This document shows, in pieces, positions 1 through 7,632 of a stretch of DNA of 64,000 nucleotides (position 1 is the first letter of the stretch; each line of letters starts with the position of its first letter). The stretch covers positions 1 to 64,000 of the forward strand of contig CAWAFX010000003.1 of assembly GCA_963781495.1 (NCBI GenBank), given 5' to 3'. A program made the position numbers and the translations under genes. Under the pieces are notes generated by a model. It ran no database searches and had not been told where the DNA came from. It saw only the letters and a list, made by a program, of their open reading frames with translations. The DNA comes from Mayfieldus sp963781495 (GTDB taxonomy: Bacteria > Actinomycetota > Thermoleophilia > Solirubrobacterales > 70-9).

Positions 1-32
1 TCCGCTGCTCTAACCGACTGAGCTACTCCGGC
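1..32 (-). tRNA. partial tRNA (5' part only)
   Basis: Read on the minus strand from position 32, the sequence has a 7-base acceptor arm, U8-A9, the D-stem GCTC/GAGC with a typical D-loop, and the first bases of the anticodon stem. The anticodon lies beyond the window start, so the amino acid cannot be told. The visible part resembles the complete tRNA at 58857-58930. Confidence 0.85.
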
Positions 33-106
33 GGGGAGGCAAATCGTAGCGGCGGCCACGACGCCCGGAATCGCCCCGTCGCGCCCGCTCAGCCCGCGCC
101 CGCGGA

Positions 107-112
107 TAGCCT
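107..112 (+). promoter_or_regulatory. -10 box TAGCCT of a leaderless promoter
   Basis: TAGCCT is followed by exactly 6 bases and then the ATG at 119, so transcription should begin at the A of the start codon. No Shine-Dalgarno sequence is present. The same geometry recurs through the window. Confidence 0.6.
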
Positions 113-118
113 TGGCGC

Positions 119-1081
119 ATGAGCGAGGATCTCGAGCGGGCGGTGCGGGCGGTGGTACGGGACTGCCTCGGCGTCGCCGGCGGCGAGGAGGTGCTGGTTA
201 TCTGCAACCCGGCAACGCAAGGGCTCGGCGAAGCCCTGCAGGCCGAGGCGCGCGGCGCGGGCGGCGACGCGCTGCTGGCCCTGATGGAGGAGCGCGCTTC
301 CCACGCGGCCGAGCCGCCGGCCGCGATCGCGGCGGCGATGGCGGCCGCCGACGTCGTCCTGGCGCCAACCGTGCAGTCGCTCTCCCATACCGAAGCCCGG
401 GCGGGGGCAACCGCGGCCGGGGTCAGGCTGGCGACCCTTCCCGGGGTGACCGAGGCGATGCTGGCGCGGGTGATGAGCGCCGACATGGAGGGCCTGCGGC
501 GCAAGGGGGCGGCAGTCGCCGAAGCATTGGAGAACGGCGCCGAGGCCCGGATCACCTGCGCCAACGGCAGCGATCTGCGACTTGGCCTCGAGGGCCGCCA
601 CGCGATAGCCGACGCCGGCGACCTGACCGCCCCCGGCGCCTGGGGCAACCTGCCCTGCGGCGAGGGCTTCATCGCGCCGCTGGAGGACACGGCCGAGGGC
701 ACCCTGATGGTCGACGGCTCGATCGCCGCGATCGGCCTGGTCGCCGATCCGGTCGAGCTGACGATCAGCGGCGGGCATCTGACCGCCGCTTCGGGGGAGC
801 CGGGCGAGAAGCTGATGGCGCTGCTCGGCGCCCACGGCCCCGACGGGACCAACGTCGCCGAGCTCGGCATCGGCACCAACGAGAAGGCGATCCTGACCGG
901 CGAGGTCCTCGAGGACGAGAAGATCCTTGGCACCGCCCATGTCGCCTTCGGCGCCTCGGCTTCGATGGGGGGCACGGTCCAGGTGCCGGTTCATCTCGAT
1001 TGTGTGATCACCCGGCCCACGGTCGAGGTCGACGGCGAAGCGATCGTCCGTGACGGGGAGCTGCTGGTCGGCCGGGCGTGA
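119..1081 (+). CDS. M29-like aminopeptidase family protein (COG2309)
   Basis: A 320-residue protein. Near residues 245-280 it carries the segment ELGIGTNEKA followed by LEDEKILGTAHVAFG and a later PVHLD, which is the hallmark of M29 metallo-aminopeptidases (AmpS/PepS) and of the related NicX-type dihydroxypyridine dioxygenases. Glutamate and histidine residues there are the expected metal ligands. Classical M29 enzymes are about 410 residues, so this belongs to the shorter branch and its substrate is uncertain. The ATG start is set by a -10 box 6 bases upstream. The stop overlaps the GTG of the next gene (GTGA), so the two are translationally coupled. The enzyme is probably cytoplasmic; no signal peptide is seen. 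Confidence 0.75.
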   Translation: MSEDLERAVRAVVRDCLGVAGGEEVLVICNPATQGLGEALQAEARGAGGDALLALMEERASHAAEPPAAIAAAMAAADVVLAPTVQSLSHTEARAGATAAGVRLATLPGVTEAMLARVMSADMEGLRRKGAAVAEALENGAEARITCANGSDLRLGLEGRHAIADAGDLTAPGAWGNLPCGEGFIAPLEDTAEGTLMVDGSIAAIGLVADPVELTISGGHLTAASGEPGEKLMALLGAHGPDGTNVAELGIGTNEKAILTGEVLEDEKILGTAHVAFGASASMGGTVQVPVHLDCVITRPTVEVDGEAIVRDGELLVGRA

Positions 1082-1950
1082 CCCTGCTTGCGGTTCCCAA
1101 CTTCTCCGAGGGGCGGGACACGGCGGTGATCGCCGCGATCCGCGCCACGCTGGATGCCGACCGCGGGCTGCTCGACCGCCACTCCGATCACGAGCACAAC
1201 CGCAGCGTCTACACGGTCGCCGGCAAGGGACGTGACCTGGTCGAGCGGCTGGCGGCGGCGGCGGCGGTCGCGGTCGAGCGGATCGACATGCGGCATCACC
1301 GCGGCCTTCACCCCTGCATCGGCGCCCTCGACGTCTGCCCGCTGGTCTGGCTCGACGCCGCTGGGGAGGAGGAGGCGCGCACGCACGCCCGGGTCGTTGG
1401 CGAGCGGATCGGGGCGCTAGGGGTTCCGGTCTTCCTCTATGGCGTGCTCGCGGGCTCCGAGCAGCGCTGGGAGCGCGCCTTCTTCCGCGAGGGCGGGCTG
1501 GCGGCGCTGCGGATGCGGATGCGGATCGGCGACGTCCAACCGGACTTCGGCCCCGCCGAGCCGCACCCGACCGCGGGGGCGACCCTGGTCACGGCCCGGG
1601 CGCCCCTGGCCGCCTTCAACGTCGAGCTCGACACGCCCGACGCCGCGGTCGCCCAGCGCGTCGCCGCGGCGCTGCGCGAGGCCGGCGGCGGCCTGCCGGG
1701 CGTGCGGGCGATCGGATTGCCGCTCGAGGGCGGCCGCTCCCAGGTATCGACCAACGTCCACGACCCGATCTCGGTCCCCCTGCGACAGGTCGTGGAGCGG
1801 ATCGCCGAGCTGGCCGCCGAGCAGGGGGCCTCGCCGGTCGAGGCGGAGGTCGTCGGGCTGGTCCCGGCCGCCGCGATGCAGGGCTTTCCGGCAGAGCTTC
1901 CGGTCCGGGGCTTCGACCCCGAGCGGCACGTGATCGAGTCCCGCCGCTGA
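1078..1950 (+). CDS. glutamate formiminotransferase-like (FtcD N-terminal type)
   Basis: The 290-residue product opens with VPNFSEGRD and has the MRHHRGLHPCIGALDVCPL segment near residue 70. Both are signatures of the formiminotransferase domain that moves the formimino group of formiminoglutamate to tetrahydrofolate; the histidine in this segment is the family's catalytic residue. The length fits the N- plus C-terminal formiminotransferase subdomains without the cyclodeaminase domain. No histidine-utilisation (hut) genes are nearby, so its real substrate is open. GTG start at 1078 overlaps the upstream stop. It probably forms a two-gene operon with the M29-like gene. Confidence 0.85.
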   Translation: MTLLAVPNFSEGRDTAVIAAIRATLDADRGLLDRHSDHEHNRSVYTVAGKGRDLVERLAAAAAVAVERIDMRHHRGLHPCIGALDVCPLVWLDAAGEEEARTHARVVGERIGALGVPVFLYGVLAGSEQRWERAFFREGGLAALRMRMRIGDVQPDFGPAEPHPTAGATLVTARAPLAAFNVELDTPDAAVAQRVAAALREAGGGLPGVRAIGLPLEGGRSQVSTNVHDPISVPLRQVVERIAELAAEQGASPVEAEVVGLVPAAAMQGFPAELPVRGFDPERHVIESRR

Positions 1951-2091
1951 GTTCGATCTTCCCACGAGCAGGGGTTTTATTCCCCTAAACCCCAATTTTC
2001 GGTAGGCGATTCACCGGACGAACGTCCGTTCACGGATGGGCTACCAAATTCCAACGTCGAGTCCGCGACTCCGCCGGCCGAAGAGCGTGCC
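1951..2091. other. intergenic region with inverted repeats, lower GC
   Basis: 141 bases without a gene, visibly richer in A/T than the flanks. It holds the inverted repeat CGGAC-GAAC-GTCCG at 2015-2028 and the overlapping GAACG-TC-CGTTC at 2020-2031, either of which could be an operator. No clear -35/-10 pair was identified for the downstream WxL gene. Confidence 0.35.
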
Positions 2092-2781
2092 ATGCGGAAA
2101 ACACGAATCACCTCAGCCTCGGCGCGACGTTTGCGGATCGGCCTTGCAGCCGCCGTAAGCGCGCTTGCAGTTTGTGTCCTGCCGGCAACTGCGCTGGGAG
2201 TCACAGCAAACGACACAACCCAGTTCTCAGTGTCGGCGGGTTCCTTGGCCTTTGGAACCTCTCCCGACGTCCCCAACCTGAACAGCGTCACCCTCAACGG
2301 CCAGGCCCAGGCGACCACCAGTTCGATGACGAACTACTCGGTCTCTGACGCCACCGGCGCGGGTGCCGGCTGGAACCTCACCGTCGCCGGTGACGGTCCC
2401 TCCGGAAGCGCTGTCTTCAAGCAGTACTGCAACAGCGGCAGCGCCTGTAACGCCGGTGCCGACGCACCCAACGCCTACGTCACGGCTGGAGCCACTCTGC
2501 CGGCCAACTCGCTGACGCTCTCGAGCACCGGCGGGACGATCACGCCGCTCAACGGCTCCACCGGCACCGGTCCCACCCATCAGTGCGGTTCGGGCTGCTT
2601 CGTCGACGCAGGCACGGCGAGCAAGGTGCTCTCGGCCGCGTCCGGAGCCGGCATGGGTACGTTCCAGGCGGGTTACGCGGCGAGCACCCTCTCGCTGGCA
2701 ACCCCGTCGAACCTGAAGACGCTGCCCACCAACGAGATCTACAAGGTCAACCTGGTGTGGTCGCTGAACAGCGGACCCTGA
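2092..2781 (+). CDS. secreted WxL-domain surface protein
   Basis: 229 residues. An N-terminal signal peptide (basic MRKTR, hydrophobic stretch about residues 18-35, cleavage near ATALG) precedes a Ser/Thr/Gly-rich body. Two W-x-L motifs are present, GWNLTV about residue 98 and VWSLNSGP at the very C-terminus. This spacing is the signature of the WxL domain, which in Firmicutes binds peptidoglycan non-covalently. Three cysteines (YCNSG..SACN and later QCGSGCF) could form disulfides. The gene stands alone, with a strong terminator after it, and no partner membrane WxL-interacting protein is nearby. Role presumably cell-surface; partner unknown. Confidence 0.7.
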   Translation: MRKTRITSASARRLRIGLAAAVSALAVCVLPATALGVTANDTTQFSVSAGSLAFGTSPDVPNLNSVTLNGQAQATTSSMTNYSVSDATGAGAGWNLTVAGDGPSGSAVFKQYCNSGSACNAGADAPNAYVTAGATLPANSLTLSSTGGTITPLNGSTGTGPTHQCGSGCFVDAGTASKVLSAASGAGMGTFQAGYAASTLSLATPSNLKTLPTNEIYKVNLVWSLNSGP

Positions 2782-2810
2782 TTTTTCTGCCGAGGCAAAT
2801 CCGCTAGGGA

Positions 2811-2836
2811 AAGGCCCGCTTCGGCGGGCCTTTTCT
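2811..2836 (+). terminator. rho-independent terminator
   Basis: A perfect 9-bp stem AAGGCCCGC / GCGGGCCTT with a TTCG tetraloop, followed by TTCT. It lies 30 bases after the WxL gene stop and is the clearest terminator in the window. Confidence 0.9.
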
Positions 2837-2866
2837 ATTGCCGGGCGGGTCGGGGTTCGGTTCGCG

Positions 2867-2872
2867 TAGGCT
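2867..2872 (+). promoter_or_regulatory. -10 box TAGGCT of a leaderless promoter
   Basis: TAGGCT, then 6 bases, then ATG at 2879. No Shine-Dalgarno sequence is visible. Confidence 0.6.
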
Positions 2873-2878
2873 CAGGGC

Positions 2879-3232
2879 ATGGCCCAGACCCGCAAGCGCA
2901 GGCGCCGCAAGCATCGCGGCACCCAGGGCGGGCGGATCGACAGCGGCCGCCGCCGCGGGCGGCCGCAGAACCGCGCCGAAGCCCAGTCGCGGGCGCGGTC
3001 GAAGAAGAAGCGGCCGGCCCGGGGAGAGAACCCGCCGACCTGGCGCGGAGCGGTCATGCGCGGGGTCCTGATGGGGGTGATCTTCGTCGTCCTGCTGATC
3101 GTCCTGCACAAGCCCCCGGCCGCCGCGGGCGCCTTCGGCGTCTTCATGCTCGCCTTCTACATCCCGATGGGCTTCTATCTGGACCGGATGCTGTGGCGCC
3201 GGCGCCAGCGGGCGAAGATGAGGAACGGCTGA
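2879..3232 (+). CDS. small basic membrane protein of unknown function
   Basis: 117 residues. The first 55 residues are extremely basic (repeated Arg/Lys runs) and presumably cytosolic. Two hydrophobic segments follow at about residues 60-78 and 82-102, with a short basic tail, suggesting a hairpin membrane protein with both ends inside. The family is not recognised. The start follows a leaderless -10 box. The stop overlaps the ATG of the MBL-fold hydrolase (TGATG), so the two are probably co-translated. Confidence 0.7.
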   Translation: MAQTRKRRRRKHRGTQGGRIDSGRRRGRPQNRAEAQSRARSKKKRPARGENPPTWRGAVMRGVLMGVIFVVLLIVLHKPPAAAGAFGVFMLAFYIPMGFYLDRMLWRRRQRAKMRNG

Positions 3233-3867
3233 TGGACGTCCGCAGCTTCACGGTCGGCCAGGTGGCCGAGAACTGCTACCTGCTGCGCCGCAAGGGCTCC
3301 GAGCAAGCGCTGATCGTCGATCCCGGCGACGAGGCGGACCGGATCCTGGCGCCGGTGCAGTCGCTGGGCCTGGCCGTCGAGGCGATCCTGATCACCCACT
3401 GCCACTTCGACCACATCGGCGCCGTCGCGCCGGTCGCCCGCGAGACCGGCGCCCCGGTCTACTGCCCCGAGCTCGAGGTCCCGGTGCTGGCCAACATCAT
3501 GAACTGGGTGCCGGGGCCGTTCGGGCCCTTCGAGAGCTATGAGGCCGACGAGACGGTCGCCGGCGGCGAGACGCTCGAGCTGGCCGGATTCGAGCTCGAC
3601 GTGATCTCCACTCCGGGTCACAGCCCCGGCCATGTCACCTACTCGGTCCGGGGCGAGGAGGCGGTCTTCTCCGGCGACGTGCTGTTCCAGGGCTCGGTCG
3701 GGCGCACCGACCTGCCCGGCGGCGACTGGGGCACGCTTCTGGAGTCGATCCGCACCCTGATCGACGGCCACGCGCCGGAGACGACGGTCTATCCCGGCCA
3801 CATGGGATTGACGACGCTGGGAGCCGAGCGCGCCAGCAATCCGTTCCTGGCTGAGCTTGCGTCCTAG
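3232..3867 (+). CDS. MBL-fold metallo-hydrolase (glyoxalase II-like)
   Basis: 211 residues from the ATG at 3232. The metal site motif THCHFDHIG (H-x-H-x-D-H) lies near residue 63, followed by TPGHSPGHVTY and FSGDVLFQGSVGRTD, all typical of hydroxyacylglutathione hydrolase-like proteins of the metallo-beta-lactamase fold. It should bind two metal ions and hydrolyse a thioester or similar substrate in the cytoplasm. An in-frame upstream start would put about 13 residues inside the preceding gene, so the overlapping TGATG start is preferred. It precedes hisS, a common order in bacteria. Confidence 0.85.
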   Translation: MDVRSFTVGQVAENCYLLRRKGSEQALIVDPGDEADRILAPVQSLGLAVEAILITHCHFDHIGAVAPVARETGAPVYCPELEVPVLANIMNWVPGPFGPFESYEADETVAGGETLELAGFELDVISTPGHSPGHVTYSVRGEEAVFSGDVLFQGSVGRTDLPGGDWGTLLESIRTLIDGHAPETTVYPGHMGLTTLGAERASNPFLAELAS

Positions 3868-3888
3868 GCTCGTGCGAGCTTTAGAGCG

Positions 3889-5130
3889 GTGAGCGGCGGC
3901 TTTCAGGCCCCCAAGGGCACCTTCGACGTCCTGCCCGAGGCCGCCGCGCAGCGCGCCCGCCTCGAGGCAGCCGCCCGCTCGCTGTTCGAGCGCGCCGGCT
4001 ACGGGCGAATCGAGACCCCGATCTTCGAGGACACCGAGCTGTTCGAGCGCGGCGTCGGCCAGTCGACCGACATCGTCAACAAGGAGATGTTCACCTTCGA
4101 GGACAAGGGCGGGCGCAGCATCACCCTGCGGCCCGAGGGCACGGCGCCGATCTGCCGCGCCTATCTCGAGCACGGGATGCAGGTGCTGCCGCAGCCGGTC
4201 AAGCTCTGGTATCTGGGGCCGTTCTTCCGCCACGAGCGCCCGCAGGCGGGCCGCTACCGCCAGTTCTTCCAGCTCGGGGCCGAGGCGGTCGGCACCGACA
4301 GCCCGCTTGCCGACGCCGAGCTGATCGGCCTGCTGCACGACTTTCTGGCCGAGCTCGAGGTTCCCGGGGTCGAGCTGCGGCTCGGCAGCCTCGGATCGCT
4401 CGACGCACGCCGCCGCTACCTCGAGCAGCTCAAGGACTACCTGCACGACAACGAGGACCAGCTCTCGAAGGAGGTCCGCGAGCGGATCGACCTCAACCCG
4501 CTGCGCGCCTTCGACGCCGACCACGAGGGCACCCGGGCGGCGATGGAGGCGGCCCCGAAGCTGATCGACCAGCTCGAGGCCGATGACGAGCGCCACTTCG
4601 AGCAGGTGCGGGCGCACCTCGATGCGGCCGGGGTCGCCTACTCGATCGATCCCGGGCTGGTGCGCGGGATCGACTACTACACGCGGACGATCTTCTCCTT
4701 CGTCAGCGACTCCCTCGGAGCCCAGTCGGAGATCGGAGGAGGGGGGCGCTACGACGGGCTGATCGAGCAGCTCGGCGGTCCGCCGACCCCGGCGATCGGC
4801 TGGGCGGCCGGCATCGAGCGGATCCTGCTCGCCCTCGACCCGAAACCGCAGCCGAGCGAGCGCGACGTCTTCGTCGCCGCCGCCGACGACGACCGGCGCC
4901 CGGAGGCGCTGGCGATCGTCACCGAGCTCCGCCACAGGGGGCTGCGGGCCGAGACCGATCTCGCCGGCCGCAGCCTCAAGGGGCAGATCCGCCAGGCGGA
5001 CCGGGTCGGCGCCGCGCGGACGCTGATCCTCGAGGCCGACGGCTCGGCGCAGCTGCGCGACATGCAAAGCGGCGAGCAGCGCCGGCTTTCGCCCGCCGAG
5101 GCGGTCGAGGAGCTGGTGGGCGAGCGATGA
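3889..5130 (+). CDS. hisS: histidyl-tRNA synthetase
   Basis: 413 residues, the normal bacterial length, with a GTG start. Class II motif 2 (WYLGPFFRHERPQAGRYRQF), the histidine-specific segment GLVRGIDYYTRT near residue 258 and motif 3 GWAAGIERILLAL are all intact. The C-terminal anticodon-binding domain follows from about residue 325. It attaches histidine to tRNA-His. ATGA overlap with aspS indicates a hisS-aspS operon, as in many Gram-positive bacteria. Confidence 0.97.
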   Translation: MSGGFQAPKGTFDVLPEAAAQRARLEAAARSLFERAGYGRIETPIFEDTELFERGVGQSTDIVNKEMFTFEDKGGRSITLRPEGTAPICRAYLEHGMQVLPQPVKLWYLGPFFRHERPQAGRYRQFFQLGAEAVGTDSPLADAELIGLLHDFLAELEVPGVELRLGSLGSLDARRRYLEQLKDYLHDNEDQLSKEVRERIDLNPLRAFDADHEGTRAAMEAAPKLIDQLEADDERHFEQVRAHLDAAGVAYSIDPGLVRGIDYYTRTIFSFVSDSLGAQSEIGGGGRYDGLIEQLGGPPTPAIGWAAGIERILLALDPKPQPSERDVFVAAADDDRRPEALAIVTELRHRGLRAETDLAGRSLKGQIRQADRVGAARTLILEADGSAQLRDMQSGEQRRLSPAEAVEELVGER

Positions 5131-6920
5131 GCGCCTTTCCCGCCCTGCAGCCGAACGGCTATCGCGACACCTGGTGCGGGCAGGTGCTCGCCGACCGGGT
5201 GGGGACCGCCGCCCGGGTCGCCGGCTGGGTGCACCGCCGCCGCGACCACGGCGGCCTGATCTTCATCGACCTGCGCGACCGCACCGGGCTCGTGCAGCTG
5301 GTCTTCAATCCCGACCTGGCGGGCGGTGCCCACGAGCAGGCCCACTCGCTGCGGGCCGAGGACGTGATCAGCGCCTGCGGCGACGTCGTGCGCCGCTCCG
5401 AGGAGACCGTCAACCGCGAGCTCTCGACCGGGGAGTTCGAGATCCGCGTCGACGAGCTCGAGCTCCTCGCCGACGCCGAGACGCCGCCCTTCGGGGTCGA
5501 GTCGTTCGGCGGCGAGGTCGGCGAGGAGACCCGGCTTCGCTACCGCTATCTCGACCTGCGCCGCGAGCCGATGCGGGAGGCGATCGCCCTGCGCCACCTG
5601 GTCACGACGGCGATCCGCGGGTTCCTCGGCCGCGAGGGCTTCTACGAGATCGAGACCCCGATCCTGACCCGCTCGACGCCGGAGGGCGCCCGCGACTTCC
5701 TCGTCCCGAGCCGGCTCCAGCAGGGCTCCTTCTACGCGCTGCCGCAGTCGCCGCAGCTCTTCAAGCAACTGCTGATGGTCGCCGGGTTCGAGCGCTACTT
5801 CCAGATCGCGCGCTGCTTTCGCGACGAGGACCAGCGCGCCGACCGCCAGCCCGACTTCACCCAGCTCGACATCGAGATGTCCTTCGTCACCCTCGAGGAC
5901 GTTCTGGCGCTGAACGAGGAGCTGCTGGCCGAGGTGCTGGGGGAGATGGGGGTCGAGGTGGCGGTCCCGTTCCCGCGGCTCGGCTATGACGAGGCGATCG
6001 CGCGCTACGGCAGCGACAAGCCCGACCTCCGCTTCGGGCTCGAGATCGTCGACTTGACCGAGGCCCTGCGCGAGACGGAGTTCCGCGCCTTTCGCTCGGT
6101 GATCGACGACGGCGGCACGGTGCGGGGGATCAATGCCGGTCGCCGCGAGCTCTCACGGGCGGAGCTGGACGGGCTGATCGGCGAGGCCCAGGAGCTCGGC
6201 GCCAAGGGCCTGGTCTGGGCCTTCCGCGAAGGCGATGGCTGGCGCTCGCCGGTTGCGAAGTTCCTCTCCGAGGCCGAGCTGGCGGCGATGAACGAGCTGC
6301 TCGGTGCCGGAGAGGGCGATCTGCTGCTGGTCGTCGCCGACCTGCCGAAGGTCGCCGCGGCGACCCTGGGCGGGATGCGCAACCGGCTTGCGGCGCGCTG
6401 GGACCTGATCCCGGCCGACCGCAACGAGCTCGCCTGGATCGTCGACTGGCCGCTGATGGAGTGGGACGAGGAGGAGGGCCGCTGGGACCCCCTCCATCAC
6501 CCGTTCACCTCACCCGCCGGCGAATTCGATCCCGCCGAGCCGGGCGAGGCGCGGGCGCTCGCCTACGACGTGGTCTGGAACGGGGTCGAGCTCGGTGGCG
6601 GCTCGATCCGGATCAGCCGTCCCGAGGTCCAGAGCAAGGTCTTCGAGGCGCTGGGGATCGGCGCCGAGGAGGCCGAGCAGCGGTTCGGCTTCCTGCTCGA
6701 GGCGCTGCGTTACGGGGCGCCGCCCCACGGCGGGATCGCCTACGGCCTCGACCGCTGGGTCGCGCAGCTGCACGGCTCGGAGACGATCCGCGACGTGATC
6801 GCCTTTCCGAAGACCGCCTCCGGAGCCGATCCGCTGACCGGGGCCCCGGCCCCGGTCGACGAGCGCCAGCTGCGGGAGCTAGGGATTTCCGTCCGCGCCA
6901 AGCGCCCGGGCGGAGGCTGA
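5127..6920 (+). CDS. aspS: aspartyl-tRNA synthetase
   Basis: 597 residues. The N-terminal OB-fold anticodon domain carries WVHRRRDHGGLIFIDLRDR (residues 34-52), class II motif 2 is FRDEDQRADRQPDFTQLDIE, and a bacterial GAD insertion and motif 3 (AYGLDRWV) follow. Histidine 41 in RRRDHGG is the residue type linked to non-discriminating enzymes that charge both tRNA-Asp and tRNA-Asn; discriminating ones such as the E. coli enzyme have leucine. If so, Asn-tRNA would be made through GatCAB; no asparaginyl-tRNA synthetase is in this window. The start overlaps the hisS stop. Confidence 0.97.
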   Translation: MSAFPALQPNGYRDTWCGQVLADRVGTAARVAGWVHRRRDHGGLIFIDLRDRTGLVQLVFNPDLAGGAHEQAHSLRAEDVISACGDVVRRSEETVNRELSTGEFEIRVDELELLADAETPPFGVESFGGEVGEETRLRYRYLDLRREPMREAIALRHLVTTAIRGFLGREGFYEIETPILTRSTPEGARDFLVPSRLQQGSFYALPQSPQLFKQLLMVAGFERYFQIARCFRDEDQRADRQPDFTQLDIEMSFVTLEDVLALNEELLAEVLGEMGVEVAVPFPRLGYDEAIARYGSDKPDLRFGLEIVDLTEALRETEFRAFRSVIDDGGTVRGINAGRRELSRAELDGLIGEAQELGAKGLVWAFREGDGWRSPVAKFLSEAELAAMNELLGAGEGDLLLVVADLPKVAAATLGGMRNRLAARWDLIPADRNELAWIVDWPLMEWDEEEGRWDPLHHPFTSPAGEFDPAEPGEARALAYDVVWNGVELGGGSIRISRPEVQSKVFEALGIGAEEAEQRFGFLLEALRYGAPPHGGIAYGLDRWVAQLHGSETIRDVIAFPKTASGADPLTGAPAPVDERQLRELGISVRAKRPGGG

Positions 6921-6934
6921 TCGGCCGCCGCTGC

Positions 6935-6940
6935 TAGCTT
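6935..6940 (+). promoter_or_regulatory. -10 box TAGCTT for the candidate 6S RNA
   Basis: TAGCTT followed by 6-7 bases puts the transcription start at about 6947-6948, right at the base of the closing stem of the RNA that begins at 6949. Confidence 0.5.
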
Positions 6941-6946
6941 CTGATT

Positions 6947-7098
6947 CAGGCCCGAGCCCGTACGCGAGCTGTCTCGTGTAATTGACCCAACACATTCGGC
7001 CCGGACGTCGCTTTCCCGGTGTCCTGCGGGGCATTGGGTAGACGCCCACCTTCTATGAAGGGATCAAGCCGGAGGCGGCAACGGCGGGCTGGGGCCGC
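6947..7098 (+). ncRNA. ssrS: candidate 6S RNA
   Basis: The region between aspS and the DUF5946 gene folds as a long rod. A closing stem pairs 6949-6960 with 7085-7096 (11 of 12 pairs, one G-G mismatch). A large central bubble follows; its 3' strand holds the small hairpin CCTTC-TAT-GAAGG (7049-7061). An apical arm pairs ACCCAA 6985-6990 with TTGGGT 7034-7039, GCCC with GGGC, and GGAC 7003-7006 with GTCC 7021-7024. Closing stem, bubble with a 3'-strand hairpin, and apical rod are the 6S RNA architecture that mimics an open promoter and holds sigma-70 RNA polymerase. As I recall, B. subtilis 6S-1 RNA also sits beside aspS. The fold was drawn by eye. Confidence 0.7.
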
Positions 7099-7099
7099 T

Positions 7100-7615
7100 T
7101 TAGCGCTGGCCGACGGTTTCGAGCGCGGCCTCGACCCAGCCGCGAACCGTCTCGTGGTGAAGCTCCCAGGTCGCCCAGACCGAGCGCCCCCAGGCCTCGA
7201 CGGCGTCGCAGTGGGTCATCTCGTGGCGCAGCTCGAGCACGTCCTGGACGGTCAGCGCGTCGGAGGGGCCGGGCGGCTGCAACCACCGAAACGGAGGCTC
7301 GGTGGCGAGGACGCGGTTCTTCATCGCCGTCGCGGCGGGCCCGTCGAGGCCACGCTCGAGGACGAGGTAGAGACCGGTGAGGTGGGTGCCGACCGACTGG
7401 ATCGTGCGCCGTCCGCGCTTGCCGGGGTGCTGGGCGGCGTAGGCGTCGACGCTGATGCGGTGGCATTCGGGATAGCCGAGGTCCGCATATTCGTGGGCCA
7501 GCAGCTCTCCGTAGAGCGCCCAGCAGGCCGGGGTCGACCCGATGTAGGGATGGACCGGTCCGTCGCACTCCGCCAGCACGACACCACACCCCGGGCATGG
7601 CGCCCCTCCGCTCAT
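7100..7615 (-). CDS. DUF5946 family protein
   Basis: 171 residues, starting with a zinc-ribbon-like CPGCG at residues 7-11, then DGPVHPYIGSTPACWALYG, VDAYAAQHPGKRG and QSVGTHLTGLYL, the conserved pattern of the DUF5946 family, whose function is unknown. Conserved Cys and His residues suggest a metal-binding protein. Leaderless start: the minus-strand -10 box TAGGGT (7627-7622) is followed by 6 bases and the ATG. That box is shared with the divergent mnmA promoter. Confidence 0.8.
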   Translation of the reverse strand: MSGGAPCPGCGVVLAECDGPVHPYIGSTPACWALYGELLAHEYADLGYPECHRISVDAYAAQHPGKRGRRTIQSVGTHLTGLYLVLERGLDGPAATAMKNRVLATEPPFRWLQPPGPSDALTVQDVLELRHEMTHCDAVEAWGRSVWATWELHHETVRGWVEAALETVGQR

Positions 7616-7620
7616 CTGCC

Positions 7621-7627
7621 TACCCTA
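7621..7627. promoter_or_regulatory. symmetric bidirectional -10 element TACCCTA
   Basis: On the plus strand TACCCT (7621-7626) is followed by 6 bases and the mnmA ATG at 7633. On the minus strand TAGGGT (7627-7622) is followed by 6 bases and the DUF5946 ATG at 7615. Predicted start sites are 18 bp apart on opposite strands. Confidence 0.65.
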
Positions 7628-7632
7628 GAACG

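Noticed and set aside
1991..2003. ATTTTCGGTA before the WxL gene resembling AAATTCGGTA before the IPT/TIG gene (57917-57927)
   Set aside because: Two short partial matches at different distances from the starts; too little to claim a shared regulator.
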